A DNA stretch of 64,000 bases. Source: Xanthobacter autotrophicus (GTDB lineage Bacteria > Pseudomonadota > Alphaproteobacteria > Rhizobiales > Xanthobacteraceae). The translations under genes and the position numbers were made by a program. The stretch is from NCBI RefSeq assembly GCF_005871085.1, contig NZ_VAUP01000037.1:282105-346104 (forward strand). Reading direction: 5' to 3'. The stretch's first letter is position 1. Every line of letters begins with the position of its first letter. Below the pieces are notes generated by a model. That model saw only the letters and a program-made list of their open reading frames with translations. It had not been told where the DNA came from and searched no databases. Positions 28,499 through 38,888 of the stretch are shown here, in pieces.

Positions 28499-30613
28499 AT
28501 GGCCAGATCCCATTCCGTAAGCCTGCTCGACCCCGCCATCCTCCTGCCCGCCGTCGGCGCCTCGTTCCGCAAGCTCGACCCGCGCGCGATGGTGAAGAAC
28601 CCGGTGATGTTCGTGGTGGAGGTGGTCGCCCTCCTCACCACCGTGCTGTTCGTGCGCGACCTCATCACCTCCGGCACCGGCCTCTCTGCCTCGGGCGGCA
28701 GCCTGGGCTTTTCCTTCCAGATCATCCTGTGGCTGTGGTTCACCGTGCTGTTCGCCAATTTCGCCGAGGCGGTGGCGGAAGGCCGCGGCAAGGCGCAGGC
28801 GGAATCGCTGCGCCGCACCCGCACCGAGACGGTGGCGAAGCTCCTCACCGGCGAGGGCGATGCCTTCCGCACCGTGCCCGGCACGTCCCTGAAGGTGGGC
28901 GACGTGGTGCTGGTGGAAGCCGGCGACATCATTCCCTCCGACGGCGAGGTGGTGGAAGGCGTCGCCTCGGTCAACGAAGCCGCCATCACCGGCGAAAGCG
29001 CCCCGGTGATCCGCGAATCCGGCGGCGACCGCTCGGCGGTGACCGGCGGCACCACGGTGGTCTCCGATCATCTCAAGGTGCGCATCACGGCGGCGGCGGG
29101 CGCCACCTTCCTCGACCGCATGATCGCGCTGGTGGAAGGCGCCGAGCGGCAGAAGACGCCCAACGAGATCGCCCTCAACATCCTTCTCGCGGGCATGACG
29201 CTGATCTTCATCTTCGCCACCGCGTCGATCCCGAGCTTTGCCTACTACGCGGGAGGCTCCATCTCCGTGGTGGTGCTGGTGGCGCTGTTCGTCACCCTCA
29301 TTCCCACCACCATCGGGGCACTGCTCTCGGCCATCGGTATCGCCGGCATGGACCGGCTGGTGCGCTTCAACGTGCTCGCCATGTCGGGCCGCGCAGTGGA
29401 GGCGGCGGGCGACGTGGACACCCTGCTGCTCGACAAGACCGGCACCATCACGCTGGGCAACCGGCAGGCCTCCGCCTTCCACCCGGTGCGGGGCGTCAGC
29501 GAGCAGGACCTGGCGGATGCCGCCCAGCTCGCATCGCTGGCCGACGAGACCCCGGAAGGCCGCTCCATCGTGGTGCTGGCCAAGGAGAAATACGCCATCC
29601 GCGGTCGCGACATGGCGAGCCTGAACGCCCATTTCGTGCCGTTCACCGCGCAGACCCGCATGAGCGGCGTGGACGTGGACGGAAGCTCGGTCCGCAAGGG
29701 CGCGGTGGATGCCATCCTCACCTATGTCCAGGCGGGTGCCAGCACCGTCACCGCCTCCGGCGCGGTGCAGAATGTGCGGACGCTGGTGAGCCAGGAGTCC
29801 ATCCGCGAGATCAATGCCATCGCCGAGGAGATCGCCAAGTCCGGCGGCACGCCTCTGGCGGTGGCGCGGGACGGGCGGCTGCTCGGCGTCATCCACCTGA
29901 AGGACATCGTGAAGGGCGGCATCCGCGAGCGCTTCGCCGAGCTGCGGCGCATGGGCATCCGCACGGTGATGATCACCGGAGACAACGCGCTCACTGCCGC
30001 CGCCATCGCCGCCGAGGCGGGAGTGGACGACTTCCTCGCCCAGGCGACCCCGGAAGCCAAGCTGCGCCTCATCCGCGACGAACAGGCCAAGGGCAAGCTG
30101 GTGGCCATGTGCGGCGACGGCACCAACGATGCGCCCGCTCTGGCCCAGGCCGACGTGGGGGTGGCCATGAACACCGGCACGGTTGCGGCCCGCGAGGCCG
30201 GCAACATGGTGGACCTCGACAGCGACCCCACCAAGCTCATCGAGATCGTGGAGATCGGCAAGGCGCTGCTGATGACGCGCGGCTCGCTCACCACCTTCTC
30301 CATCGCCAATGATGTGGCGAAGTATTTCGCCATCATCCCCGCCATGTTCGTGGCCTTCTACCCGCAGCTCGGCACGCTGAACGTGATGGCGCTCCATTCG
30401 CCCCAGAGCGCCATCCTGTCGGCCATCATCTTCAACGCGCTCATCATCATCGCCCTCATCCCGCTGGCGCTGAAGGGCGTCGCCTTCCGGCCCATCGGGG
30501 CGGCGGCGCTGCTGAAGCGCAATCTCCTGATCTACGGCCTCGGCGGCATCCTCGTGCCGTTCGTTGGCATCAAGGCCATCGACCTTGCGGTCACGGCCCT
30601 CCACCTCGTTTGA
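28499..30613 (+). CDS. kdpB: Potassium-transporting ATPase ATP-binding subunit
   Basis: The 704-residue P-type ATPase drives K+ uptake with KdpA. The phosphorylated aspartate is Asp312 in [10 protein letters not shown], the actuator loop is TGESAPV and the hinge motif [10 protein letters not shown] is present. Membrane helices lie near residues 30-90, 220-290 and 590-700. The start follows CGGGAG. It is 12 bases from kdpC. Confidence 0.97.
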   Translation: MARSHSVSLLDPAILLPAVGASFRKLDPRAMVKNPVMFVVEVVALLTTVLFVRDLITSGTGLSASGGSLGFSFQIILWLWFTVLFANFAEAVAEGRGKAQAESLRRTRTETVAKLLTGEGDAFRTVPGTSLKVGDVVLVEAGDIIPSDGEVVEGVASVNEAAITGESAPVIRESGGDRSAVTGGTTVVSDHLKVRITAAAGATFLDRMIALVEGAERQKTPNEIALNILLAGMTLIFIFATASIPSFAYYAGGSISVVVLVALFVTLIPTTIGALLSAIGIAGMDRLVRFNVLAMSGRAVEAAGDVDTLLLDKTGTITLGNRQASAFHPVRGVSEQDLADAAQLASLADETPEGRSIVVLAKEKYAIRGRDMASLNAHFVPFTAQTRMSGVDVDGSSVRKGAVDAILTYVQAGASTVTASGAVQNVRTLVSQESIREINAIAEEIAKSGGTPLAVARDGRLLGVIHLKDIVKGGIRERFAELRRMGIRTVMITGDNALTAAAIAAEAGVDDFLAQATPEAKLRLIRDEQAKGKLVAMCGDGTNDAPALAQADVGVAMNTGTVAAREAGNMVDLDSDPTKLIEIVEIGKALLMTRGSLTTFSIANDVAKYFAIIPAMFVAFYPQLGTLNVMALHSPQSAILSAIIFNALIIIALIPLALKGVAFRPIGAAALLKRNLLIYGLGGILVPFVGIKAIDLAVTALHLV

Positions 30614-30625
30614 GGACACACGACC

Positions 30626-31231
30626 ATGCTGAAAGAACTTCGCCCCGCGTTCGTCGTGCTCATCGCCCTGACGGCGTTCACCGGACTTGCCTACCCGCTT
30701 GCCATGACCGGGGCGGCGCAGGTGCTCTTCCCGAGGCAGGCCAACGGCAGCCTCATCACCCGCGACGGCGCCGTGATCGGCTCGGCGCTGATCGGCCAGA
30801 ACTTCGCCTCCGAGCGCTATTTCCACGGCCGGCCCTCCGCCACCACCGGCGCCGACCCGGCCGACGCCACCAAGACAGTTCCCGCGCCCTATAATGCTGC
30901 GAACTCCATGGGCTCGAACCTCGGCCCCACCAATCCGGCCCTGGCCGACCGGGTGAAGGCGGATCTTGAGACCCTCAGGGCCGAGAACCCGCGCGACCCG
31001 GTGCCGGTTGACCTCGTCACCACCTCCGGCAGCGGGCTTGATCCCCACATCTCGCCGCAGGCGGCCCTGTTCCAGGTGCCGCGGGTGGCCAAGGCGCGCG
31101 GCGTCAACGAGGGCGTGGTGCGCCGGCTGGTGGAGGAGAATATGGAGGACCGCACCCTCGGCCTCCTCGGCGAGCCGCGCGTGAACGTGCTCGCCCTGAA
31201 CCTCGCCCTCGACAAGGCGCGCCCGCAGTGA
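30626..31231 (+). CDS. kdpC: Potassium-transporting ATPase subunit C
   Basis: The 201-residue protein has one N-terminal membrane helix (about residues 8-28) and a periplasmic domain with the family's [21 protein letters not shown] and [13 protein letters not shown] stretches. KdpC assists assembly and ATP affinity of the pump. It ends the structural part of the operon; a hairpin repeat element and then kdpD follow. Confidence 0.96.
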   Translation: MLKELRPAFVVLIALTAFTGLAYPLAMTGAAQVLFPRQANGSLITRDGAVIGSALIGQNFASERYFHGRPSATTGADPADATKTVPAPYNAANSMGSNLGPTNPALADRVKADLETLRAENPRDPVPVDLVTTSGSGLDPHISPQAALFQVPRVAKARGVNEGVVRRLVEENMEDRTLGLLGEPRVNVLALNLALDKARPQ

Positions 31232-31238
31232 CAGACCG

Positions 31239-31341
31239 ATAGCCAAAGGCTCGTGAGCTTGGCTCACGGGCCTTTGGCCAAGCCCGCGCGGCGCTTGAGC
31301 GAACCCGCTCGGCACCGGTCGAGGACCGGGGCCGATGGTAC
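31239..31341 (-). repeat. Dispersed double-hairpin repeat element, copy 2
   Basis: Read on the minus strand this begins GTACCATCGGCC and aligns over its whole ~103 bp with the element at 24079-24180. The shared core includes GCGCCGCGCGGGCTT. Hairpin 1 here is CCGGTC-CTC-GACCGG, against TCGGTC/GACCGA in copy 1. Hairpin 2 is GCCAAAGGCCCGTGAGC paired with GCTCACGAGCCTTTGGC with one mismatch. The paired changes keep both stems intact. It lies between kdpC and kdpD and may terminate or process the transcript there. Confidence 0.8.
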
Positions 31342-31383
31342 AGGCAAAGGATCCGGGCGCGCGCCCGGCTCCCGGAGGAGGCC

Positions 31384-34086
31384 ATGCCCGACGACCGTGC
31401 CGCCCCCGTGCGGCCTTCGCCCGATGCCCTGCTCGCGGCCGCCGAGCAGGAGACGCGCGGCCGCCTGAAGATCTTCCTTGGCGCAGCCCCCGGCGTCGGC
31501 AAGACCTACGAGATGCTCGTCTCCGGCCATGCCCGCCGCAACGACGGCGCGGACGTGGTGATCGGCGTGGTGGAGACCCACGGCCGGCGCGAGACCGAAG
31601 CGCTGGTGGCCGGCCTTGAGGTGATCCCGCGCCGGAGCATCCCCTACAAGGGGCGGATGATCGAGGAGATGGACCTCGACGCCATCCTCGCCCGCCGCCC
31701 CGCTTTGGTGCTGGTGGACGAACTGGCCCACACCAACGCCCCCGAGAGCCGCCACGCCAAGCGCTACATGGACGTGGAGGAACTGCTGGCGGCGGGCATC
31801 GATGTCTATACGACCCTGAACATCCAGCATGTGGAGAGCCTCAACGACGTGGTGGCGCAGATCACCCGCGTGCGGGTGCGCGAGACGGTGCCCGACGCCA
31901 TCATCGACCGCGCCGACGACATCGAGGTCATCGACATCACCCCCGGCGACCTCCTCCAGCGCCTGAAGGAGGGCAAGGTCTACGTGCCCGAGACGGCGCG
32001 GCGAGCGGTGGAGAACTATTTTTCCCACGGCAACCTCACCGCCCTGCGGGAACTCGCCCTGCGCCGCACCGCCGAGCGGGTGGACGAGCAACTGCTCTCC
32101 CACATGCGGGCGCATGCCATATCCGGCCCGTGGGCGGCGGGGGAGCGGGTGCTGGTCTGCCTCAGCGAAGACCCGCGCAGCGCAGCGCTGGTGCGCTACA
32201 CCAAGCGCCTCGCCGACCGGCTGCGGGCGCCGTGGGTGGCGCTCTATGTGGAGACCGAGCGTGCGCTGCGGCTCGACACCGCCGAGCGCGACCGCGTCGC
32301 CGACTTCCTGCGGCTGGCGGAGCGCATGGGCGGGGAGGCCGTGACCATCCCCGGCGGCACCCGCGTCGCCGACGATGTGCTCACCTATGCCCGCTCCGCC
32401 AACGTGACCCATATCGTCATCGGCAAGTCGGACCGCTCCCGCTGGTTCGAGATCCTCAACGGCTCGGTGGTGCACGATCTGGTGCGCCGCTCCGGCAACA
32501 TCTCGGTTCATGTCATCGCCGGAGAAAAGGAAACCACCGCGCCCGGCCGCTCAGCGGCGGCCGTGCCCACCGCCCGGCGGGAGACGTGGCCCTATCTCGC
32601 CAGCCTTCTCATCGTCGCGCTGGCGACATTTGTTGGCTTCGGCCTCCAGAAGATCCTGGCGCTCCAGAACATCGCGCTGGTGTTCCTCACCGCTGTCCTG
32701 GTCAGCGCGGTGCGCCTGGGGCTGGCGCCGGCGCTGGTCACCTCCGTCGCCGCCATGCTGGCGTTCAATTTCTTTTTCATCCCGCCGCTCTACACCTTCA
32801 CCATCACCGATCCGGAGAACGTGGTCGCCCTGTTCTTCTTCCTGGTGGTGGCCATCATCGCCTCGAACCTCACGGCGCGGGTGCGTGCCCAGGCGCTGGC
32901 GGCGCGGGCGCGGGCCAAGACGGCGGAAGACCTCTATCTCTTCTCGAAGAAGCTCGCCGGCGCGGGCACCCTCGACGACCTGTTGTGGGCCACCGCCTTC
33001 CAGATCGCCTCCATGCTCAACGTGCGGGTGGTGATCGTGCTGCCCGATGCCGACACCCTGGCGGTGAAGGCCGCTTACCCTCCAGAAGACACCATCGATG
33101 CCGCCGACCTTGCCGCCGCCCGCTGGGCGTTCGAGAACAACCGCTGGGCCGGGCGCGGCGCCGACACGCTGCCGGGGGCCAAGCGCCTGTTCATGCCCAT
33201 GCAGACCGGGCGCGGCGCCGTGGGGGTCATCGGCATCGACCGCGACAAGGAGGGACCGCTCCTCACCCCCGAGCAGCGGCGGCTGATGGATGCGCTGGCC
33301 GACCAGGCGGCGCTCGCCGTGGAGCGGGTGAACCTCGTCGCCGACGTGGAAAAGGCGAAGCTGGACGCCGCCACCGACCGGCTGCGCACGGCCCTTCTCA
33401 CCTCCATCTCCCACGACCTGAAGACGCCGCTCGCCTCCATCATGGGCGCGGCGGGCACCCTGCGCAGCTTCTTCTCCGCGCTGACCGAGGACGCGCGCTC
33501 GGACCTGCTCTCCACTGTCGAGGAAGAAGCCGAGCGGCTCAACCGCTTCATCGCCAACCTTCTGGACATGACCCGGCTGGAATCCGGCGCCATCATCCCC
33601 AATGCCGGGCTTTGCGACGTGAGCGAGGTGGTGGGCAGCGCGCTGAACCGCGCCCAAGCGATCCTGCGCCATCACCGGCTTGAGATCGAGCTTGCCCCGG
33701 ACCTGCCCATGCTGAGCATCGATCCGGTATTGTTCGAGCAGGCCCTGTTCAACCTCCTCGACAATGCCGCAAAATATGCGCCCGAGGGCTCGCTGGTGCG
33801 CATCGAGGGTTGGTCCGACGGTGCCTTCGTCACCCTCGCGGTGCTGGACGAGGGGCCGGGCATCGCCGAGGAGGACCGCGAGCGGGTGTTCGACAAATTC
33901 TATCGCGTCCGCAAGGGGGACCAGGTGCGAGCCGGCACCGGCCTCGGCCTCGGCATCAGCCGCGGCTTCCTGGAGGCCATGGGTGGCACCCTCACCGCCG
34001 ACGGGCGGCCCGACCGGCGCGGGGCCGCTTTCACCATCCGCATGCCGGTGCCGCCCCAGGCCCGCGCGCTGAAGGCGTTGCCATGA
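31384..34086 (+). CDS. kdpD: Osmosensitive K+ channel sensor histidine kinase
   Basis: The 900-residue sensor kinase detects K+ limitation and phosphorylates KdpE. In order it has the KdpD domain (about 30-245) with a Walker-type GAAPGVGKT, a universal-stress-protein-like domain (about 255-375), four membrane helices (about 400-500), a GAF-like region (about 520-650), the HisKA domain with His677 in SISHDLKTPL, and an HATPase domain with LLDNAAKYAP and GTGLGLGIS. The start at 31384 follows CGGAGG. Its TGA stop is part of the first of four 14-bp repeats leading into kdpE. Confidence 0.96.
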   Translation: MPDDRAAPVRPSPDALLAAAEQETRGRLKIFLGAAPGVGKTYEMLVSGHARRNDGADVVIGVVETHGRRETEALVAGLEVIPRRSIPYKGRMIEEMDLDAILARRPALVLVDELAHTNAPESRHAKRYMDVEELLAAGIDVYTTLNIQHVESLNDVVAQITRVRVRETVPDAIIDRADDIEVIDITPGDLLQRLKEGKVYVPETARRAVENYFSHGNLTALRELALRRTAERVDEQLLSHMRAHAISGPWAAGERVLVCLSEDPRSAALVRYTKRLADRLRAPWVALYVETERALRLDTAERDRVADFLRLAERMGGEAVTIPGGTRVADDVLTYARSANVTHIVIGKSDRSRWFEILNGSVVHDLVRRSGNISVHVIAGEKETTAPGRSAAAVPTARRETWPYLASLLIVALATFVGFGLQKILALQNIALVFLTAVLVSAVRLGLAPALVTSVAAMLAFNFFFIPPLYTFTITDPENVVALFFFLVVAIIASNLTARVRAQALAARARAKTAEDLYLFSKKLAGAGTLDDLLWATAFQIASMLNVRVVIVLPDADTLAVKAAYPPEDTIDAADLAAARWAFENNRWAGRGADTLPGAKRLFMPMQTGRGAVGVIGIDRDKEGPLLTPEQRRLMDALADQAALAVERVNLVADVEKAKLDAATDRLRTALLTSISHDLKTPLASIMGAAGTLRSFFSALTEDARSDLLSTVEEEAERLNRFIANLLDMTRLESGAIIPNAGLCDVSEVVGSALNRAQAILRHHRLEIELAPDLPMLSIDPVLFEQALFNLLDNAAKYAPEGSLVRIEGWSDGAFVTLAVLDEGPGIAEEDRERVFDKFYRVRKGDQVRAGTGLGLGISRGFLEAMGGTLTADGRPDRRGAAFTIRMPVPPQARALKALP

Positions 34087-34138
34087 GAAGCACATGATGA
34101 GAAGCACACGATGAGAAGCGCACGATGAGGGACGCATC
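34083..34138 (+). repeat. Four 14-bp tandem repeats at the kdpD-kdpE junction
   Basis: Units ATGAGAAGCACATG, ATGAGAAGCACACG, ATGAGAAGCGCACG and ATGAGGGACGCATC occupy 34083-34096, 34097-34110, 34111-34124 and 34125-34138, and the kdpE ATG follows directly. The first unit contains the kdpD stop and the last supplies the GAGGGA ribosome-binding site. The whole intergenic space is repeat. Because 14 is not a multiple of three, the repeated ATGs fall in different frames. Confidence 0.9.
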
Positions 34139-34825
34139 ATGAACGGCGTGAAGCTCCTCGTGGTGGATGACGAGCCGGCCATCCGCAAACTGCTCAATGC
34201 CGGGCTCTCCACCCAGGGCTATGATGTGACCAGTGCCGCCACCGCCGCCGAGGCCATCGCCCGCGTGAGCGAGGCGCGGCCGGACCTCATCATCCTCGAC
34301 CTCGGCCTGCCCGACATGCCGGGCCGCGATCTCCTGGCCCGCTGGCGCGCCGAGGGACTGGACATGCCGGTGGTGATCCTCTCCAGCCGCACCGACGAGG
34401 CCGGCATCGTCGAGGCGCTGGAGGGCGGAGCCGACGATTATGTCACCAAGCCGTTCGGCATGAATGAGCTGATCGCCCGCCTGCGCGTCGCGCTGCGCCA
34501 CCGGCTGCAACAGCAGGGGGAAAAGCCCCTGTTCAAGGTCGGCGACCTGTCGGTGGACCTGGTGCGCCGCATCGTCCGGCTGAAGGAGCGGGAGGTGAAG
34601 CTCTCGCCCAAGGAATACGACATCCTGCGCCTCATGGTGCAGCACGCCGGCCGGGTGCTGACCCACGCCTTCATCCTGCAACGGGTGTGGGGGCAGGCTT
34701 ATGACGTGCAGTATCTGCGGGTCTATGTGCGCCAGCTGCGGCAGAAGCTGGAGGACAACCCCGAGCAGCCCCGCTACATCCGCACCGAGACCGGCGTCGG
34801 CTACCGGCTGGCCGAGCCGGACTGA
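34139..34825 (+). CDS. kdpE: KDP operon response regulator
   Basis: The 228-residue OmpR-type response regulator has a receiver domain with acidic pair Asp10/Asp11, phospho-acceptor Asp54 (IILDLGLPD) and the VTKPFG lysine, then a winged-helix DNA-binding domain (about 130-225, ending ETGVGYRLAEPD). It activates kdpFABC when phosphorylated by KdpD. The start is set by the GAGGGA site in the last tandem repeat. Confidence 0.96.
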   Translation: MNGVKLLVVDDEPAIRKLLNAGLSTQGYDVTSAATAAEAIARVSEARPDLIILDLGLPDMPGRDLLARWRAEGLDMPVVILSSRTDEAGIVEALEGGADDYVTKPFGMNELIARLRVALRHRLQQQGEKPLFKVGDLSVDLVRRIVRLKEREVKLSPKEYDILRLMVQHAGRVLTHAFILQRVWGQAYDVQYLRVYVRQLRQKLEDNPEQPRYIRTETGVGYRLAEPD

Positions 34826-34855
34826 GCATGGGATCTGTCATCCCCGGCGGCGTCC

Positions 34856-36166
34856 TCACCGTGTACGGGACGAAACCTTGCGGGCGGCGAAGTTCAAGGT
34901 TTCGGGCATGGCCGCGAGGTAGAGCAGGAACCCTCCGAGGGCGATGGCGGCCAGCGTCAGGAACGCAGCCGAATAGCCCAGCGTCACGATGGTCACCCCC
35001 GCCAGCGTGGTGGACAGCGCCGCGCCCAGCCCCTGCGCGGTGGCGACGGCGCCCTGGCTGACGTTGAAGCGTCCGGTGCCCTGGGTGAGATCGGCCACGA
35101 CCACCGGGAACAGCGCGCCATAGATGCCCGCGCCCACGCCATCGAGGCACTGCACCGCGAACAGCCAGAACGGATCGTTGGACAGGGTATAGAGCGCGCC
35201 ACGCAGCGCCAGCACCGCGAAGGCGGTGAGGAAGATGGGCTTGCGGCCCCACCCGTCGGCTTTCGTGCCGACCATGGCCGCCATGGGCACCATCACACAT
35301 TGGGCGGCGACGATGCAGAGCGCGATCAGCGAGGTCGCCTCCTCCTGGCCCACCACCTTGGTCAGCAACTGGCCCACCGAGGGCAGCATGGCCGCGTTGG
35401 AGAGGTGAAACAGGAAGCACAGCAGGGCGAACAGCAGCAGCGGACGATTGCCCAGCAATGTCGAAAGGCCGGATGGCCGCTCCCCCTGCCGCTCGTCGTG
35501 GGTAAGCCCGCGCGCCAGCGTGTCATCGATCTGGCGGCCGGGCACGATCAATGCCGCCAGGATGCTGAGACCGGCGAGCACCGCCATGAGCCAGAACACC
35601 ACCACCGGCCCGAACAGGATGGCGGTCCCCGCGGCGATCCCGGCCGAGACCGCATTGCCCAGGTGGTTGAAGGCCTCGTTGCGGCCGATGCGCCGGGAAA
35701 ACGCCTTCGGCCCCACCAGCCCGAGAGTGATGGCCGCGAGCGCCGGCGGAAAGATCGTGCCAGCGAGCGCGGCGATGGCCTGGGTGCCGGCCACCACGTA
35801 GAAATTGGTGACGAAGGGCAGCGCGAGACAGGCCAGGGTGACGGCCAGCGCCGCCGCGATCACGATGCTGCGCTTGCGGCTGCTGGCGTCGATGAGGGCG
35901 CCGGCCGGGGTCTGCGCCGCGAGCCCAACGATGCCGGCAATGGTCATGACGAGGCCCGTGGTGGCCTCGTTCCAGCCATGCTCGGGGCCGCGCACGGCGA
36001 TGAGATAGATGGCAAGATAGGGTCCGAGGCCGTCGCGCACGTCGGCGAGGAAGAAGTTGAGCGCGTCGAGACCGAACCTCGCCCGGCGCGAGGCCGGCTG
36101 ATCCCCGGTCCGCAGGGCCGCATCAGGCACAGCAGCTCCTGTCCCTTGCGGGCCGATGGTGAACAT
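34856..36166 (-). CDS. Major facilitator superfamily transporter
   Basis: The 436-residue membrane protein has about twelve hydrophobic segments and MFS loop motifs such as DASSRKRSI after helix 2 and KADGWGRKPI in the second half. The ATG at 36166 has GGGAGC six bases upstream; an in-frame ATG 19 codons earlier is less likely. Substrate is unknown and the neighbours do not help. It is convergent with kdpE. Confidence 0.87.
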   Translation of the reverse strand: MFTIGPQGTGAAVPDAALRTGDQPASRRARFGLDALNFFLADVRDGLGPYLAIYLIAVRGPEHGWNEATTGLVMTIAGIVGLAAQTPAGALIDASSRKRSIVIAAALAVTLACLALPFVTNFYVVAGTQAIAALAGTIFPPALAAITLGLVGPKAFSRRIGRNEAFNHLGNAVSAGIAAGTAILFGPVVVFWLMAVLAGLSILAALIVPGRQIDDTLARGLTHDERQGERPSGLSTLLGNRPLLLFALLCFLFHLSNAAMLPSVGQLLTKVVGQEEATSLIALCIVAAQCVMVPMAAMVGTKADGWGRKPIFLTAFAVLALRGALYTLSNDPFWLFAVQCLDGVGAGIYGALFPVVVADLTQGTGRFNVSQGAVATAQGLGAALSTTLAGVTIVTLGYSAAFLTLAAIALGGFLLYLAAMPETLNFAARKVSSRTR

Positions 36167-36307
36167 GAATGCTCCCGAAGCCCCCGGTGCCGGCCGCCGC
36201 CCCTCAAGGATTACCGCCGACACCCGAAACGGGCCAGCACCACGCTGCGCCCTGCCGGCCAGAACGCCGGGGGGCGGCTTCTGGATCCGGCTTCGGGAGG
36301 CGGACGT

Positions 36308-38677
36308 TCAGGGCCGACGCAGGCGGGCCGCGAGGCGGGCGATCTCGGGATCGTCCGGGTTCATCTCGGACAGCTTCTGCGCCAGGGGGCCGGCGCGCGC
36401 CGCATCCCGGGCCTGCATGGCGTCCTGCAAGGCGAGGGTGAGGAGCTGCGGGTCGTAGGGATTGCGCTTCAGCGCCTCGGCCACGACCTGCCGCGCCTCG
36501 GCCGCCTGACCGGTGGACTGGAGGGCGACCGCCAGCACATAGGCATAGCGCGCGTCCTCGGGCGCCAGCTTCGCGGCGGCGGCGAGTTGCTCGAGAGCAT
36601 CGGCATAGCGCCGCTGCCGGATGAGGGCGAGGCCCAGGGCATAACGCGGGGCGGCGGCCTGCGGCGCCACCGCGATGGCCTGCCGCAGCACCTGTTCGGC
36701 CTCGGCCTCGCGGCCCTGGGCGCGATAGAGGTCGGCCAGGTTGACCGCCAGCGGCGTTGCTTCCGGCTCCAGCGCGAGGCCGGCGCGCAATTGGGCCTCG
36801 GCTGCGGCGGGCTGGCCCCGGCGCAGCAGGAAATTGGCAAGGTTGGCCCGCCCCTCGGGCCGGTCCGCATTCAGCCGCTGGGCCGCCTCATAGGCCGCGA
36901 AGGCGGCTTCGAGGCGGGTCTTCTCGCCCTCGGGCAGGCCGGCCAAAGGCTGGTCCGCCACCAGTATCGCCGCCTCCATGCGCACCGCCGCCACCGGGTC
37001 GGCGAGCAGATCGGAGGCCCGCCGCCAGCGGGTCTCCAGCGGCGCGCCCGCGAGGCTGCGCAGCGCCGCGATCCGCACCATGGGGTCGGGGTCCGCCAGC
37101 GCCTTCGTGGCCGCCGTCTCCGTGGCGAGGGAGGGAAAACGGCGCAGCTCGCTGAGGATGGTCGCCTTGGCGATGCCCGGGACCGTGGGTTCGGCGGCGA
37201 GCTTCAGTAGCATGTCGCGGGCGGCCGGCTCCCCGGCACGGGCGCGATGCACCGCCTCGGTCCAGGTCTGGTGGCCCTTGCGGTTCGGTCCGTGCCAGCG
37301 CTCCACCGCCGCGGCCGCCCAGCTTGCCGGCTTGTCGGCGTGGCAGTCAGTGCAGGCATTGGGGGTGCCGAAGGCCACCGAGAGATCGGGGCGCGGGATG
37401 CGGAAGGAATGGTCGTGGCGCGGGTCCACCACCATGTAGGTGCGCGCCGGCATGTGGCAGGAGATGCAGTCGGGGGTCTTTTCCCCCGATTTGCCGGGCG
37501 GATGGCCGGTGTGGGCCGGCGTGGCGAAGCGCTCCGGCAGGTGGCACTGCGCGCACATCTGCGCGCCGTCCGCCTTGAGCTTGGCGGAATGGGGATCGTG
37601 GCAGTCGCTGCACACCACGCCCTTGGCGTACATCAGGCTCTGCTTGAACAGGTGGTCGTTGAACACCTCGTCCCGCATCTGCCCGTCGTCCTCGAACAGG
37701 CCTTCGGACAGCAGGGAGGGCATGTGGGTATCGGTGAGGGGGCGGCCGGGGTGCCAGTCCTCGGAGAGGGTTCCGCGCCGGGCATGGCAGCGGGCGCAGG
37801 TCTCCACCTCATCCCCCGGCTGGCGGGCGACGCCGCGGGCCGGGCTGCCGGTTGAGGGATCGGGCGTCCAGTCGGGCGTCGGGCGGGGCGCCGCGACGGT
37901 GCCAAAGCCCTTGCCCGCCACCTTTGGATCGGCGCCCTTGGCCGCCCATGCCGCGTGCCCGGCCCCGGCGCCGTGGCAGCTCTCGCAGCCCACACTGATC
38001 TCGGAAAAGGTGGTGTGATAGGTGTCGGTCGCCGCGTCATAGCCCTTGCGGACATCGGTGGAATGGCATTCCGCGCACATGAAGTTCCAGTTCTGCTGGG
38101 ACCTCGTCCAGTGCAGCGGATCGGACGACGGCATGGGCTGGTCGGGATTAAGGTGGAACCAGCGCTGGCCGCCCTTGTCCTTCGGGCGGGTGTCGAAGGC
38201 GAACGGCAGCGCCTGGAGCCGCCCGTCCGGGAAGGTGACGAGATATTGCTGGAGCGGCGCAACGCCGAAGGTGTGGGTCACCTCGAAGGCGGCGGTCTTG
38301 CCGTCGCGGCCCTCGGTTTCCACCATGTAGCGCGGGCCGTCGCGGTAGAAGCGCGCCTTTGACCCCCGGTGCTCCACCGTCACGTCACCAAAGTCCCCGA
38401 GCACGGTCTCCGGGCCGACGATGGCCATGGCCTTGGCATGCTGGGAGGCGCGCCAGGCCTTCGCCTCGCCGGCATGGCAGGAGGCGCAGGCCGCCGATCC
38501 CACATAGTCGGCGGACGCGGCGGAGGCCAGCGCACCCATGCCGCCGGGCCCCGGGGCTTCCGCGCTCGGCCGCGTCGCGTCGCCTTGCGCCAGCCCGACC
38601 GCCAGCACCAGCACGGCAGCCGAGATCCCGGCGGTCAGAGCCGCGACGACGCTCCAGGCAAACCGTGGAAACCCCAT
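36308..38677 (-). CDS. Octahaem c-type cytochrome with HEAT and TPR repeats
   Basis: The 789-residue exported protein has an N-terminal membrane/signal segment (about residues 8-30) and eight CxxCH haem-binding motifs, starting at Cys64, 201, 231, 294, 356, 375, 404 and 442. This fits cytochrome c554/c-prime-like multihaem proteins. Residues about 470-560 are HEAT-like and about 580-780 contain four or five TPR units. The periplasmic haem domain is thus joined to a protein-interaction scaffold. I place the start at ATG 38677, before the signal segment. No cytochrome maturation or terminal reductase genes are adjacent. Electron partner and substrate are unknown. Confidence 0.88.
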   Translation of the reverse strand: MGFPRFAWSVVAALTAGISAAVLVLAVGLAQGDATRPSAEAPGPGGMGALASAASADYVGSAACASCHAGEAKAWRASQHAKAMAIVGPETVLGDFGDVTVEHRGSKARFYRDGPRYMVETEGRDGKTAAFEVTHTFGVAPLQQYLVTFPDGRLQALPFAFDTRPKDKGGQRWFHLNPDQPMPSSDPLHWTRSQQNWNFMCAECHSTDVRKGYDAATDTYHTTFSEISVGCESCHGAGAGHAAWAAKGADPKVAGKGFGTVAAPRPTPDWTPDPSTGSPARGVARQPGDEVETCARCHARRGTLSEDWHPGRPLTDTHMPSLLSEGLFEDDGQMRDEVFNDHLFKQSLMYAKGVVCSDCHDPHSAKLKADGAQMCAQCHLPERFATPAHTGHPPGKSGEKTPDCISCHMPARTYMVVDPRHDHSFRIPRPDLSVAFGTPNACTDCHADKPASWAAAAVERWHGPNRKGHQTWTEAVHRARAGEPAARDMLLKLAAEPTVPGIAKATILSELRRFPSLATETAATKALADPDPMVRIAALRSLAGAPLETRWRRASDLLADPVAAVRMEAAILVADQPLAGLPEGEKTRLEAAFAAYEAAQRLNADRPEGRANLANFLLRRGQPAAAEAQLRAGLALEPEATPLAVNLADLYRAQGREAEAEQVLRQAIAVAPQAAAPRYALGLALIRQRRYADALEQLAAAAKLAPEDARYAYVLAVALQSTGQAAEARQVVAEALKRNPYDPQLLTLALQDAMQARDAARAGPLAQKLSEMNPDDPEIARLAARLRRP

Positions 38678-38888
38678 GAGATCCGTCGTCCCTTGCACGT
38701 TGCGAGGCCCAGGCTCCGCAGCTGGCGCAGTGCAACGGCGGCGCCCGTGCGGGTCCATGACAGTGGGGGTTACACCAACGCGGCGCCGGAGCGAAGCCCT
38801 CCCGGCCCTTGGTCGGCGCCGGGCCGTAGGCATGCGCCATCCCCCGCCGCGTCGAACGGGACGGCGCACCAGGGAACCAGGGACGGGA

